DNA of 46,576 nt from Pseudomonas sp. SLFW (GTDB lineage Bacteria > Pseudomonadota > Gammaproteobacteria > Pseudomonadales > Pseudomonadaceae): the NCBI RefSeq assembly GCF_009905615.1, contig NZ_JAAAKW010000030.1, positions 1-46,576 of the forward strand, in the 5' to 3' direction. The notes below the pieces were generated by a model. The model did no database searches and was not told where the DNA came from. It saw nothing but the letters and a program-made list of their open reading frames with translations. Numbering within the stretch: the first letter of the stretch is position 1; every line of letters starts with the position of its first letter. Below are positions 1 to 8,236 of this stretch, piece by piece. A program made the position numbers and the translations under genes.

Positions 1-1
1 T

Positions 2-20
2 AGTAATGGTTCTTATTATA
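2..20 (-). promoter_or_regulatory. Fur-box-like site at left edge
   Basis: Read on the minus strand, this 19-mer matches the classical Fur consensus (GATAATGAGAATCATTATC) at 14 of 19 positions by hand alignment. It probably serves a gene to the left of the window, whose start is not visible. That it is a working iron-responsive site is inference. Confidence 0.4.
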
Positions 21-146
21 GAAACGCAATCTCCCAACGCATTATCGCCTTCCCCGGTTATTCAGGAGCAGCGCCGTTTCGGCTCCGCTCCCCCATTGAC
101 CCTCTGTCAGCCATGACGTGCTGAGCGGGACGGTCAGTGTCGTCCA

Positions 147-230
147 TCAGCCCGGTGGAATCGTCGCCAGCAGGCCAATGGAAATGGTCAGCGCCAGGAA
201 GCCCAGCAGAAACAGCGTCATCTTGCCCAT
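147..230 (-). CDS. Small hydrophobic single-span peptide (27 aa)
   Basis: A very short reading frame encodes a 27-residue peptide starting MGKMTLFLLGFLAL and ending in IPPG. After the charged start (one Lys) almost every residue is hydrophobic, as in a one-span inner-membrane peptide. A good Shine-Dalgarno (AGAGGTGA) sits about 5-7 bases before the ATG, which is the main reason to believe it is translated. It is not part of a longer frame. No family is recognised and no function is assigned. It faces the left edge, as does the Fur-like site, so it may lead an operon that continues outside the window. Confidence 0.5.
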   Translation of the reverse strand: MGKMTLFLLGFLALTISIGLLATIPPG

Positions 231-390
231 GAGTGTCACCTCTCAATGTGTGCGATACAGGCGCAAACATCGCCTGATCGCTCGGGGCCAGCCTCCTTTC
301 AGTGGCTGGGAATGGTGACTAGTTTGGGCCGTACAACTGTTTCAATACAGCGCCAGATATTGGAGAAAAATACGGATCAGATGGAAATCC

Positions 391-1038
391 TCACAGCGCC
401 GGACGCTGAATGTTCACCCATTCCTGCACGCTCGGCCGCGCCCACTGCCGCTTGGCGTACCTCACCAACGCTTCAGGCACGTCGTCGCCATTCAGAATCA
501 AGCGATTGAGCATCAACGCCAGCTCTACGTCGGCAATCGACCATTCGCCAAACAAGTCGCCAGCCCCATCCGGCAACAGCGCCTCGGCGCCCTCGATCAA
601 CTTCTGCGCTGCGGCCTTCGCCACGGGGGTCAGCGCAGGGGCGTGCTGACCGTAAAACACCACCAGCGTCGAGCGCTCCTGCCGCAACGGAGCGAGGTCG
701 CTGCGCAGCCATGCCTGAACCTCACGAGCCTTGGCGCGGCGTTGAGGGTTTCGGGGATAGACCGGTGCGCCGGGGAACACCTCTTCCAGGTATTCGTCGA
801 TGGCCGACGATTCGGACAGGGAGAAATCGCCATGGACCAGCGTCGGCACCCGCTGCGTCACGGACAATGCCGTGTATTGAGGGCCTTGCTGCTCGCCAGC
901 CTCCAGGTCCACCGGAATCCATTCGAAGTCGAGGCCCTTCTCGCGCAGCACCACGAAAGCGGACAGGGCGTAAGGGCTGGTGTATTGGGCATCGACGTAG
1001 AGTCGCAGGCGAGCGTCGTTCACGAGGGTGATCTCCAT
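391..1038 (-). CDS. yfcF: YfcF-type glutathione S-transferase
   Basis: A 215-residue protein of the same length class as E. coli YfcF (about 214 aa). The N-terminal thioredoxin-like GST domain has the SPYALSAFV active-site region, the RVPTLVHGDFSLSESSAI segment (cis-Pro and glutathione-binding Glu-Ser) and then the all-helical C-terminal domain, including QAWLRSDLAPLRQERSTLVVF and GEWSIADVELALMLNRL, both typical of YfcF. YfcF proteins are cytosolic and have glutathione transferase/peroxidase activity. The ATG at 1038 lacks a clear ribosome site, whereas GGAGA eight bases before a GTG at 1023 suggests the true start could be five codons later. The next gene upstream, katG, is also an antioxidant gene, but a terminator separates them. 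Confidence 0.9.
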   Translation of the reverse strand: MEITLVNDARLRLYVDAQYTSPYALSAFVVLREKGLDFEWIPVDLEAGEQQGPQYTALSVTQRVPTLVHGDFSLSESSAIDEYLEEVFPGAPVYPRNPQRRAKAREVQAWLRSDLAPLRQERSTLVVFYGQHAPALTPVAKAAAQKLIEGAEALLPDGAGDLFGEWSIADVELALMLNRLILNGDDVPEALVRYAKRQWARPSVQEWVNIQRPAL

Positions 1039-1136
1039 TTCAGGGAACGGACACGCTACGAGAAGCGTGCGAACAAGGGAAATTCAAGATGTTCATGGGC
1101 CTATTCTCGCGGGGAATGGAAGGTACGACCGGACAT

Positions 1137-1163
1137 AAAAACGCCCCCATGAAGGAGGCGTTG
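1137..1163 (-). terminator. Rho-independent terminator after katG
   Basis: On the minus strand ACGCCTCC and GGGGGCGT form a GC-rich hairpin followed by TTTTTAT, 20-45 bases past the katG stop. It should end katG transcription before yfcF. Confidence 0.75.
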
Positions 1164-1183
1164 TTGGGAGAGTGGTAGACCGA

Positions 1184-3451
1184 TCAGCCCAAATCAAAAC
1201 GGTCCAGATTCGTGACTTTGGTCCAGGCCGCCACAAAGTCCTTCACGAATTTCTCATGGGCATCGGCGCTGCCGTACACCTCGGAAATCGCCCGCAACTG
1301 CGCATGGGAGCCGAACACCAGATCCACCCGCGTCCCGGTCCATTTCACGTCGCCGGTCTTGCGGTCTCTGGCCTCGAAGGTGTCATTGCCGGGCGACGCG
1401 GGTTTCCATTCCACGCTCATGTCCAACAGATTCTTGAAGAAGTCGTTGGTCAGTACGCCCGGACGGTTCGTGAAGACGCCCTGCTTGCTCTCCCCGACGT
1501 TATTGCCCAAGACCCTCAGACCGCCCAGCAAGACGGTCATTTCCGGCGCAGTCAGGGTCAGCAATTGCGCCTTGTCCACCAACAGTTTCTCGGCTGAGAC
1601 CTTGTAGGTCTGTTTGAGGTAATTGCGGAAGCCGTCGGCGATAGGCTCCAGAAAACCAAAAGATTCGACATCCGTTTGCGCTTGGGAGGCATCGACGCGA
1701 CCGGGCGCGAACGGCACGGTCACGGTTTGCCCGGCGTCCAGCGCGGCCTTTTCGACGCCTGCGTTCCCGGCGATCACGATGAGGTCGGCCAGCGAGACCT
1801 TGTTCGTCGACGCGCCGCCGTTGAACTGGCCCTGAATCTGCTCAAGCACCTGCAACACCTTCGCCAGTTGCTGAGGCTGGTTGGCCGCCCAGTCCTTCTG
1901 AGGCGCGAGACGCAGACGCCCACCGTTGGCGCCACCGCGTTTGTCCGAACCCCGGAACGTCGAGGTCGCCGCCCAGGCCGTGGAGACCAGTTGCGAAACG
2001 GTCAGCCCCGACGCGAGGATCTGGGTCTTCAAGGCCGTCACGTCGTCGGCGCTGACCAGTGGATGGGTGACATCCGGCAGCGGGTCTTGCCAGAGCAGTT
2101 CTTCGGTGGGGGTTTCTGGGCCGAGGTAGCGGGCCAGCGGGCCCATGTCCCGGTGGGTCAGCTTGAACCAGGCGCGGGCGAAGGCGTCGGCGAGCTGTCC
2201 GGGGTTGTCCTTGAAGCGGCGAGAGATTTTCTCGTAATCGGGATCGAAGCGCAGGGCCAGGTCCGAGGTGAGCATGCGCGGTTCCTGACGCTTGCTTGGG
2301 TCGTGAGCGTGAGGAATGGTGTTCGCACCCGCGCCGCCCTTCGGTTTCCACTGGTTGGCACCCGCCGGGCTCTTGGTCAGTTCCCACTCGAAGTTGAACA
2401 GGTTTTCCAGGTACTCGTTGCTCCATTTCGTCGGGGTCGAGGTCCAGGTCACTTCGAGGCCGCTGGTGATGGCGTCGCCGCCCTTTCCGGTGCCAAATTT
2501 ATTGCGCCAGCCCAAGCCCTGCTCTTCCAGGCCCGCCGCTTCCGGCTCAGGCCCGACGTTATCGGCAGGCCCCGCGCCGTGGGTCTTGCCGAACGCATGA
2601 CCGCCCGCGATCAACGCCACGGTTTCTTCGTCGTTCATCGCCATGCGGCCGAAGGTTTCGCGAATGTCTTTCGCCGAGGCCGCAGGGTCGGGATGACCGT
2701 CCGGCCCTTCCGGGTTCACGTAAATCAGGCCCATTTGCACGGCCGCCAGAGGGTTTTCCAGATTGCGTTCCCCTTGGGCCGTACGGCTTTTCTCTTCGCC
2801 GTGCTTGGCCGGTTCCGCGACCAGATCGCCCTGCCCCGGCTGCTCCATGTCCTTATGCGCGCCATAACGCTCTTCGCCACCCAGCCAGGTGGTCTCGGCG
2901 CCCCAGTACACGTCTTCATCGGGCTCCCAGACGTCAGGCCGGCCGCCCGAGAAACCAAAGGTCTTGAAGCCCATGGATTCGAGCGCGACGTTACCGGTGA
3001 GCACGATCAGGTCGGCCCAGGAAATCTTGCGGCCGTATTTCTGTTTGACCGGCCAGATCAAGCGCCGGGCCTTGTCCAGGCTGACGTTGTCCGGCCAACT
3101 GTTGAGCGGTGCGAAGCGTTGCTGTCCCGAGCCCGCCCCGCCGCGACCGTCACCAGTGCGGTAGGTCCCGGCGCTGTGCCAGGCCATGCGCACGAAGAAT
3201 GGGCCGTAGTGGCCGAAGTCTGCCGGCCACCAGTCCTGAGAGTTCGTCATCACAGCCAGCAGGTCTTTCTTGACCGCGTCGAAGTCCAGGCTCTTGAATT
3301 CTTTTGCGTAGTCGAAACCCTCGTCCATCGGGTCGGACAGCGACGAGTGCTGGTGAAGGATCCTCAGGTTCAGCTGATTGGGCCACCAGTCGCGGTTAGT
3401 GGTACCGCCGCCAGCCGCATGATTGAAAGGGCATTTTGATTCGGTTGCCAT
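1184..3451 (-). CDS. katG: Catalase-peroxidase KatG
   Basis: A full-length 755-residue bifunctional haem catalase-peroxidase that breaks down H2O2 and some organic peroxides. The active site reads RMAWHSAGTYR, giving distal Arg88, Trp91 and His92. Tyr244 (GLIYVNPEGP) and Met270 (FGRM) stand at the spacing needed for the Trp-Tyr-Met cross-link that catalase activity requires, and His285 (IAGGHAFGKTHGA) is the proximal haem ligand. The C-terminal half is the non-haem duplicated domain, as in all KatG proteins. There is no signal peptide, so it is cytosolic. The gene stands alone between its own terminator and a 287-bp upstream region that holds an OxyR-like half site, which would fit peroxide induction. 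Confidence 0.98.
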   Translation of the reverse strand: MATESKCPFNHAAGGGTTNRDWWPNQLNLRILHQHSSLSDPMDEGFDYAKEFKSLDFDAVKKDLLAVMTNSQDWWPADFGHYGPFFVRMAWHSAGTYRTGDGRGGAGSGQQRFAPLNSWPDNVSLDKARRLIWPVKQKYGRKISWADLIVLTGNVALESMGFKTFGFSGGRPDVWEPDEDVYWGAETTWLGGEERYGAHKDMEQPGQGDLVAEPAKHGEEKSRTAQGERNLENPLAAVQMGLIYVNPEGPDGHPDPAASAKDIRETFGRMAMNDEETVALIAGGHAFGKTHGAGPADNVGPEPEAAGLEEQGLGWRNKFGTGKGGDAITSGLEVTWTSTPTKWSNEYLENLFNFEWELTKSPAGANQWKPKGGAGANTIPHAHDPSKRQEPRMLTSDLALRFDPDYEKISRRFKDNPGQLADAFARAWFKLTHRDMGPLARYLGPETPTEELLWQDPLPDVTHPLVSADDVTALKTQILASGLTVSQLVSTAWAATSTFRGSDKRGGANGGRLRLAPQKDWAANQPQQLAKVLQVLEQIQGQFNGGASTNKVSLADLIVIAGNAGVEKAALDAGQTVTVPFAPGRVDASQAQTDVESFGFLEPIADGFRNYLKQTYKVSAEKLLVDKAQLLTLTAPEMTVLLGGLRVLGNNVGESKQGVFTNRPGVLTNDFFKNLLDMSVEWKPASPGNDTFEARDRKTGDVKWTGTRVDLVFGSHAQLRAISEVYGSADAHEKFVKDFVAAWTKVTNLDRFDLG

Positions 3452-3526
3452 GGTTATCTACCTTTGATCGTGATCATCCCGCCGTCTGCCTTTATCCAGG
3501 GCGCGGCAGAGACGAGTGAACTCAGT

Positions 3527-3541
3527 AGCACCGACGGTGCT
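3527..3541. promoter_or_regulatory. Perfect palindrome upstream of katG
   Basis: AGCACCG-A-CGGTGCT, a 15-bp perfect palindrome 76-90 bases before the katG start. It could be an operator or a small hairpin in the katG leader. No known regulator is assigned. Confidence 0.3.
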
Positions 3542-3599
3542 TATTCTTATCGCCTTATCAGGGATGGAACCGTCGGCACAAGCCAACGACAGATCAAAG

Positions 3600-3614
3600 A
3601 TAGCTCCGATCTCA
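3600..3614. promoter_or_regulatory. Possible OxyR site upstream of katG
   Basis: ATAGCTCCGATCTCA matches the half-operator ATAGnTnnnAnCTAT at 8 of 10 fixed positions. The second half expected after a 7-base gap is poor. It lies about 150 bp before the katG start, a plausible place for peroxide control. Confidence 0.35.
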
Positions 3615-3738
3615 GAGAGGTCTAATAGCCGCAGCATTGATCCGCGATAGAGCGGCTCTTTTAAGCGGTCTGGATGTGTCACGTTCGTGCGGCATCGCTC
3701 TGCTACCCTGCTTCATCCCTTTTCGGACAGACCTGCCC

Positions 3739-4173
3739 ATGATCAAAATCCGTGTGATGACAATGGACGATTACGATGCCGTTCTGGCCCTGATGAATGA
3801 CACCCCCGGCATTTCGATCCGCGACGCCGACTCCCGCGAATCCACGGCGCGCTACCTGGAGCGCAATCCCGGCCTGAGCTTCGTCGCGCAAGGCGATTCA
3901 GGGCTGGTCGGCTGCGTGATGTGCGGCCACGACGGGCGGCGCGGTTATTTGCAGCACCTGCTGGTCTTGCCCGAATTCCGCCGTCAAGGCATTGCGCGGG
4001 AGTTGGTAGAGCGCTGCCTGTCCAGCCTCGATGCCTTGGGCATTGGCAAGTGCCACCTCGACGTGCTCAAGACCAACGACGCCGCTGCCCGCTACTGGCA
4101 AGGCCAGAGCTGGAAGCGGCGTGAGGATATCGACCGTTTTTCGTTCACCCGACCGGGCAACGAAAACGCGTGA
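3739..4173 (+). CDS. GNAT family N-acetyltransferase
   Basis: A 144-residue single-domain GNAT protein. The acetyl-CoA-binding signature is visible in LQHLLVLPEFRRQGIARELVERCL (beta4 followed by the R/Q-x-x-G-x-G/A loop, here RRQGIA), and the C-terminal CHLDVLKTNDAAARYWQGQSWKRREDI gives beta5 and the closing segment. It resembles YpeA-type acetyltransferases. The substrate cannot be told from sequence. The ATG at 3739 is chosen because the conserved domain begins at once (MIKIRVMTMDDYD); an upstream in-frame start would add an unconserved tail. It converges with the SDR gene and is nine bases from its stop. Confidence 0.85.
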   Translation: MIKIRVMTMDDYDAVLALMNDTPGISIRDADSRESTARYLERNPGLSFVAQGDSGLVGCVMCGHDGRRGYLQHLLVLPEFRRQGIARELVERCLSSLDALGIGKCHLDVLKTNDAAARYWQGQSWKRREDIDRFSFTRPGNENA

Positions 4174-4182
4174 AGCAGTCGA

Positions 4183-4947
4183 TCAGGCTTTTGAAAGCGA
4201 CTCGCTGACGGCCACCGCATCCGCCCCCGCCGGGGTGCGCATCGGCGCGGATGGATCGGTCACCGCCTGCCACACGGCTTCGGCGACATCCAGCGCGTGG
4301 GTCATGGGCGATGCCGTGTCGCGCACGCTTTCGAACACCTGATCCCGGAACGCGACGTACGCATCCGGAATCGGATCGGCCATCAGCCGCCGCGCGTTAT
4401 CGCCAAACGCCGTGCCCGGTGCGCGACCCGGCAACACCAGCCGCACGCGGACGTCGAAGGGTTCCAGCTCCAGCGCCAGCGATTCGGTGAAGGCGTTCAC
4501 CGCCGCCTTGCTGGCGGTGTACACCGACAACAGCGGCAGGGATTTCAGCGTCACCGTAGACGTGACGTTGACCACCACGCCGCCCCGACGCTGACGGAAC
4601 TGAGGCAGAACGGCCTGGGTCATGGCGATGGTGCCGAGGGTGTTGGTGTCGAAAATCTCCCGTGCGCTGGCAAGGTTCAGCCCTTCCACCGGCGCCAGCA
4701 AGCCAATCCCTGCATTGTTGACGAGGGCATCAATCGGTCCCGCCGCGTCGATGCAACGGGCAATGCTGTCGGCGTCCGTCACGTCGAGTGCCAGAATGCG
4801 CAGGTGATCGGAGGCCGGCAGCAAGTCTTTACGGGGCGTGCGCATCGTGGCGATGACGTTCCAGCCTTTGTCGAGAAAGAATTGCGCGGTTTCCAGGCCG
4901 AAGCCCGACGAGCAACCGGTGATCAAAACGGTGGGCGAGTGAGTCAT
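4183..4947 (-). CDS. Short-chain dehydrogenase/reductase
   Basis: A 254-residue classical SDR. It has TGCSSGFG near residues 10-17 for NAD(P) binding, LVNNAGIG, a catalytic Ser in VNVTSTVTLKS, and the YTASK Tyr-Lys pair. SSGFGLETAQFFLDKGWNVIATMR is typical of the NADP-preferring subgroup often annotated 'SDR family oxidoreductase', and the substrate is unknown. The ATG at 4947 places the Rossmann strand seven residues from the start. It is divergent from an AraC regulator, so control by that regulator is likely. The 96-bp gap holds an inverted pair ACGACAA (4989) / TTGTCGT (5026) that may be the operator. Confidence 0.9.
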   Translation of the reverse strand: MTHSPTVLITGCSSGFGLETAQFFLDKGWNVIATMRTPRKDLLPASDHLRILALDVTDADSIARCIDAAGPIDALVNNAGIGLLAPVEGLNLASAREIFDTNTLGTIAMTQAVLPQFRQRRGGVVVNVTSTVTLKSLPLLSVYTASKAAVNAFTESLALELEPFDVRVRLVLPGRAPGTAFGDNARRLMADPIPDAYVAFRDQVFESVRDTASPMTHALDVAEAVWQAVTDPSAPMRTPAGADAVAVSESLSKA

Positions 4948-5043
4948 TTGAAACTCCAGTGAATGAATGACCGCTCCACCATAGATCGACGACAACAGAC
5001 GAACTACACTCCAACGTCCTGTTCTTTGTCGTGAGCGTCCGGA

Positions 5044-6000
5044 ATGGTCGATCCACTGGCTGAAGTCGTCGGCCTGCTGCAACCCTCAGCCCCCTTCTCC
5101 AAACTGGTCATTGCCTCGTCGCCGTGGGCGGTCAGGCGCGCCGACACCGGCCAGCCGTTTTATTTCGTGGTGCTTGAAGGGGCGTGCCGACTGGCCATCG
5201 ACGGCCCTCACGGCAGCGACATGATCGTCCTGAACGAAGGCGACTTCGTGCTGATTCCTGCTGCGCAGTCCTTTGCCACGTCGAGCATGGACCGCGAGCC
5301 GCCGCTTGACGACGAAGTTCCCACGACCGCCGTCACGCCGATGCCTGGCGGTGTCCGGCTCGGCGATCCGCTGGCTGACGTCGACACGCGATTGCTGGTC
5401 GGCCATTGCGTGTTCGGCTCGGCCGATGCCGGGCTTTTGGTGCCTTTGTTGCCGCGATGGGTGCACGTGCGTGGCGAACGGCGGCTGGCGACGCTGGTGC
5501 AATTGGTGGGCGACGAATCCCGTACCCAGCGACCGGCGAGAGAAATGGTCATGGCGCGGCTGCTGGAAGTGCTGCTGATCGAGGCGCTGCGCTCGAACGG
5601 GTCAACGGCGGCCTCGCCGGGGCTTTTGCGCGGTTTGTCCGACCCCAAGCTGTCATTGGCCTTGAGGGGCTTTCATGAGCACCCCGCCGCGCCATGGAAC
5701 GTTGCGCAACTGGCGAGCACGGCGGGCATGTCGCGCTCGACGTTTTTCGAGGCTTTCGGCCGTGCGGTGGGCCTGCCGCCCATGGAATACCTGCTGACGT
5801 GGCGCATGGCACTGGCCAAACAGATGCTGCGCCAGCGCGAGCTGGCGATCAGCGAGATTGCCGAGCGGGTCGGCTACAGTTCAGTGAGTTCGTTCGGGGT
5901 CGCCTTCACCCGTCACGTTGGCCTGCCACCGGGGCGCTACGCCACGACTCAGGTCGATGCAGCGCCGGACATCGACGGCACAGGTCAGCAGCTCGGCTGA
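5044..6000 (+). CDS. AraC-family regulator with N-terminal cupin
   Basis: A 318-residue transcription factor. Residues about 1-190 form a cupin-like sensor domain (FYFVVLEGACRLAIDGPHGSDMIVLNEGDFVLIPAAQSF) of the kind found in regulators of aldehyde or SDR genes. Residues about 205-305 form the double helix-turn-helix AraC domain (WNVAQLASTAGMSRSTFFEAFGRAVGLPPMEYLLTWRM and AISEIAERVGYSSVSSFGVAFTRHVGLPPGRY). It is transcribed away from the adjacent SDR, its likely target. The last 16 bases overlap the 3' end of the opposing EamA gene. The ribosome site is weak. Confidence 0.88.
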   Translation: MVDPLAEVVGLLQPSAPFSKLVIASSPWAVRRADTGQPFYFVVLEGACRLAIDGPHGSDMIVLNEGDFVLIPAAQSFATSSMDREPPLDDEVPTTAVTPMPGGVRLGDPLADVDTRLLVGHCVFGSADAGLLVPLLPRWVHVRGERRLATLVQLVGDESRTQRPAREMVMARLLEVLLIEALRSNGSTAASPGLLRGLSDPKLSLALRGFHEHPAAPWNVAQLASTAGMSRSTFFEAFGRAVGLPPMEYLLTWRMALAKQMLRQRELAISEIAERVGYSSVSSFGVAFTRHVGLPPGRYATTQVDAAPDIDGTGQQLG

Positions 6001-6932
6001 TCCAGCTTCACCACCGGCACCTGATGCCGACGAGCCGACCAGAGCACCCCGCCCACCAGCAGGCAGATCGACGCCAACTCCACGAAGCCGGGGAAATGCC
6101 GGGTGTAAATAAAGCCGTAGATGCAGGCGAACACCGTTTCAAAGACGATCATCTGGCCGCTCAGCGACGAGGCCATGCGGCGGGAACAGGCATTCCACAG
6201 GCTGTTCGCCAGCCACGACCCGCAGAGCGCCAGGAACAGGCTGACCCAGAGAAACGTCATCCAGCGGCTGTGTTCGATGCCGGTGGGAATCAGGTTCGGG
6301 AACAGCGCCAACGCCACCACGCCAAACACCACCGCCACGCCGCCAGTGACAATGCCCAGCAACGTCGACCATTCCCTGCTGTTGAACGAACTTTGCTTGA
6401 GGTAGCGGCTGTTGTGGGTGGCGAACCACGACCAACTCACCACGCCGCACAACCCGCAGGCGATGCCGAGTAGTTGCGAGGACAATGGCACGTCGGAAGC
6501 GGTTTGCACGGCGCGTTCAATGCAGATCGAGACGATGCCGAGAAATACCATCAACAGCGGCAGCTTGAGCTTGTTGATGGGCAGCGATCCGGTGTCGTTG
6601 CGCCCTTGAAAGGTGATGGCGATGGGCAGCATGCCGTTGATCAAGGCGGCAGCCGTGACCCCGCTGAGCTGGATTGCGGCGCCGAGCAAGGCGTAGTTCA
6701 ACACGTTGCCGGTCAGCGACAGGCGCAGCAACAGCATGACCTCGCCACGGGTGAGCCGAGCGAACAGACGACGGGCGAACGGCAACGCCACCAGCAACGA
6801 AAACAGGCCGTACAGGGCGAACCGTGCGCTACTGATCAGCACAGCGTTGAAGTCCGGCAGCAGCGACGGGCCTACGATGACCCCGGCCCAGATGGCCCCG
6901 GCCAGCAGCGCGTACACAATTCCACTGTTCAT
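5985..6932 (-). CDS. DMT-superfamily EamA transporter
   Basis: A 315-residue inner-membrane protein with about ten hydrophobic helices in two EamA repeats (first from MNSGIVYALLAGAIWAGVIVG, second from LLGIACGLCGVVSWSWFATHNSRY). EamA proteins usually export amino acids, nucleosides or other small metabolites, and the substrate here is unknown. The ATG at 6932 follows GAGTGGA at good spacing; a GTG three codons earlier is possible. A LysR gene is divergent and probably controls it. Confidence 0.88.
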   Translation of the reverse strand: MNSGIVYALLAGAIWAGVIVGPSLLPDFNAVLISSARFALYGLFSLLVALPFARRLFARLTRGEVMLLLRLSLTGNVLNYALLGAAIQLSGVTAAALINGMLPIAITFQGRNDTGSLPINKLKLPLLMVFLGIVSICIERAVQTASDVPLSSQLLGIACGLCGVVSWSWFATHNSRYLKQSSFNSREWSTLLGIVTGGVAVVFGVVALALFPNLIPTGIEHSRWMTFLWVSLFLALCGSWLANSLWNACSRRMASSLSGQMIVFETVFACIYGFIYTRHFPGFVELASICLLVGGVLWSARRHQVPVVKLDQPSC

Positions 6933-7009
6933 GATTTCCACTCGGCAGGCCGTTTGGCGAAATTCTATCGATGGCCGATACTTCGCACATGCGATAAAAA
7001 CTCAGCGAC

Positions 7010-7028
7010 ACATTCCTCGGTGGAATGT
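7010..7028. promoter_or_regulatory. Inverted repeat between EamA and LysR genes
   Basis: ACATTCC-N5-GGAATGT, perfect 7-bp arms, 31 bases before the LysR reading frame begins and 78 bases before the EamA start. It is a good candidate operator for this divergent pair. Confidence 0.45.
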
Positions 7029-7059
7029 CATCCCGCTGATCGAGCCTTGAGGAGACACC

Positions 7060-8019
7060 GTCATCAACCGCTACCTGCGCAACCTGCCCCCCCTTGAAAC
7101 ACTGATCACGTTCGAAGCCGTCGGACGGCACGCGAGCTTCACCCACGCGGCGTCGGAGCTGTTTCTCACCCAGAGCGCGGTGAGCAAACAGATGCGCCAG
7201 TTGGAGACGTGCATCGGGGTGCCGGTGTTCGAGCGCAAACCTCGGGGCGTGGCGCTGACCCGAGCGGGAGAGGAATTGCTGATGACGGTCAACGTCATGC
7301 TGTCGACCCTCTATCAAAGCGTCACGCGCATTCGCAACGTCCACCAGACCAACGCCGTATCGGTGTTGGCGACCCATGCGCTGGCGCAGTTCTGGCTGTT
7401 TCCCAAGCTCATCGAATTCAATAAGGCCTACCCGGAAATCGCGGTGCACGTGCACGCGATCAATGAAATCGACGACGCCAGCCTCAACGATTTCGACCTT
7501 GGCATCCTCTACGGCGACGGGGAATGGGCCTCGTTGAACAGCGACTTTCTGCTCCCGGAGATCGTTTACCCGGCCGCCCACCCGTCCTACGACGTGTCCG
7601 GCATCGAGACGCTGGAAGACCTCGCACGGGCGAACCTCGTGCAGATCGACACCTCCGCCTGGCGTTGCCTGGACTGGCAACAGTGGTTTGAACTGCTCGA
7701 CCACGACTACAGCCCGCCTGACAACGCCCCGGTCTTCAATCAACTGACCCTGGCATTCCGCGCCGTGCAACAAGGCATGGGCATCGGCCTGGCATGGACC
7801 TTCATGGGGGACGAAGCCGTGGCCAAGGGCGAACTGCGGCGGGTCACGGATTTCCAGTGCGTCACGCGGTTCGGGGAGTTTCTGGTGTCCGTGAAACACC
7901 GCACCCTGTCACCTTGCGCCGAGGTGTTTCGGCAGTGGTTGCTGGTGTCGGCGAAGGAACAGGTGGGTGCGTTTGGGGATCGCATTGTGCCAGATAAAAC
8001 GCCGTCGCTGCCGTCGTAA
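7060..8019 (+). CDS. LysR-family regulator with non-standard start
   Basis: A LysR-type regulator of about 318 residues. The N-terminal helix-turn-helix is complete (LPPLETLITFEAVGRHASFTHAASELFLTQSAVSKQMRQLE) and resembles GcvA-like members; the effector domain follows. The first standard start, GTG at 7180, would remove most of the DNA-binding domain, so translation must begin upstream. The frame opens after a TGA at 7048-7050. The only place with a good ribosome site (GAGGAGA, about 7049-7055) begins GTC (7060) ATC (7063) AAC. Initiation at ATC, or a GTG-to-GTC change or base-call error, is implied. The stop codon lies in a REP element. It is divergent from the EamA transporter, its likely target. 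Confidence 0.85.
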   Translation, partial: VINRYLRNLPPLETLITFEAVGRHASFTHAASELFLTQSAVSKQMRQLETCIGVPVFERKPRGVALTRAGEELLMTVNVMLSTLYQSVTRIRNVHQTNAVSVLATHALAQFWLFPKLIEFNKAYPEIAVHVHAINEIDDASLNDFDLGILYGDGEWASLNSDFLLPEIVYPAAHPSYDVSGIETLEDLARANLVQIDTSAWRCLDWQQWFELLDHDYSPPDNAPVFNQLTLAFRAVQQGMGIGLAWTFMGDEAVAKGELRRVTDFQCVTRFGEFLVSVKHRTLSPCAEVFRQWLLVSAKEQVGAFGDRIVPDKTPSLPS

Positions 8020-8038
8020 CCTCCGGCGTCTCCCACGG
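8007..8038 (+). repeat. REP element (CCGTCGTAACCTCCGGC type)
   Basis: A copy of the repeat found at 14721, 42346 and 42558 (GCCGTCGTAACCTCCGGC followed by CTCCCAC). It starts inside the LysR gene and supplies its TAA stop. Confidence 0.7.
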
Positions 8039-8095
8039 GTTTCTGTGCTGTAAGACACTTCAAGGGCAGTAGAGAGTTATCGGCTGTGCCGGCCA

Positions 8096-8195
8096 ATCGC
8101 GAATGAATTCGCTCCTACAGATAGCCCAGGGACGGCGGCGTGCCGTGCTGTTGTGAGCGACACGATCCACTGTGGGAGCGAATTCATTCGCGAAA
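8096..8195. repeat. BIME: two inverted REP copies
   Basis: A reverse copy (CGCGAATGAATTCGCTCC, 8096-8120) and a forward copy (GGAGCGAATTCATTCGCG, 8171-8195) face each other between two converging genes. The unit recurs at 29.7 kb and 42.2 kb. Such elements often stabilise or end transcripts. Confidence 0.85.
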
Positions 8196-8236
8196 GATGG
8201 GTCAGCCGACAGTGATTCGGAGACCGTACGGACCGC

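Noticed and set aside
1676..3439. 587-codon open frame on the plus strand
   Set aside because: Antisense of katG; no recognisable domain and Arg/Gly/Val-rich composition.
3600..3640. Full-length tandem OxyR operator
   Set aside because: Only the first half matches; the second half falls apart after the 7-base gap.
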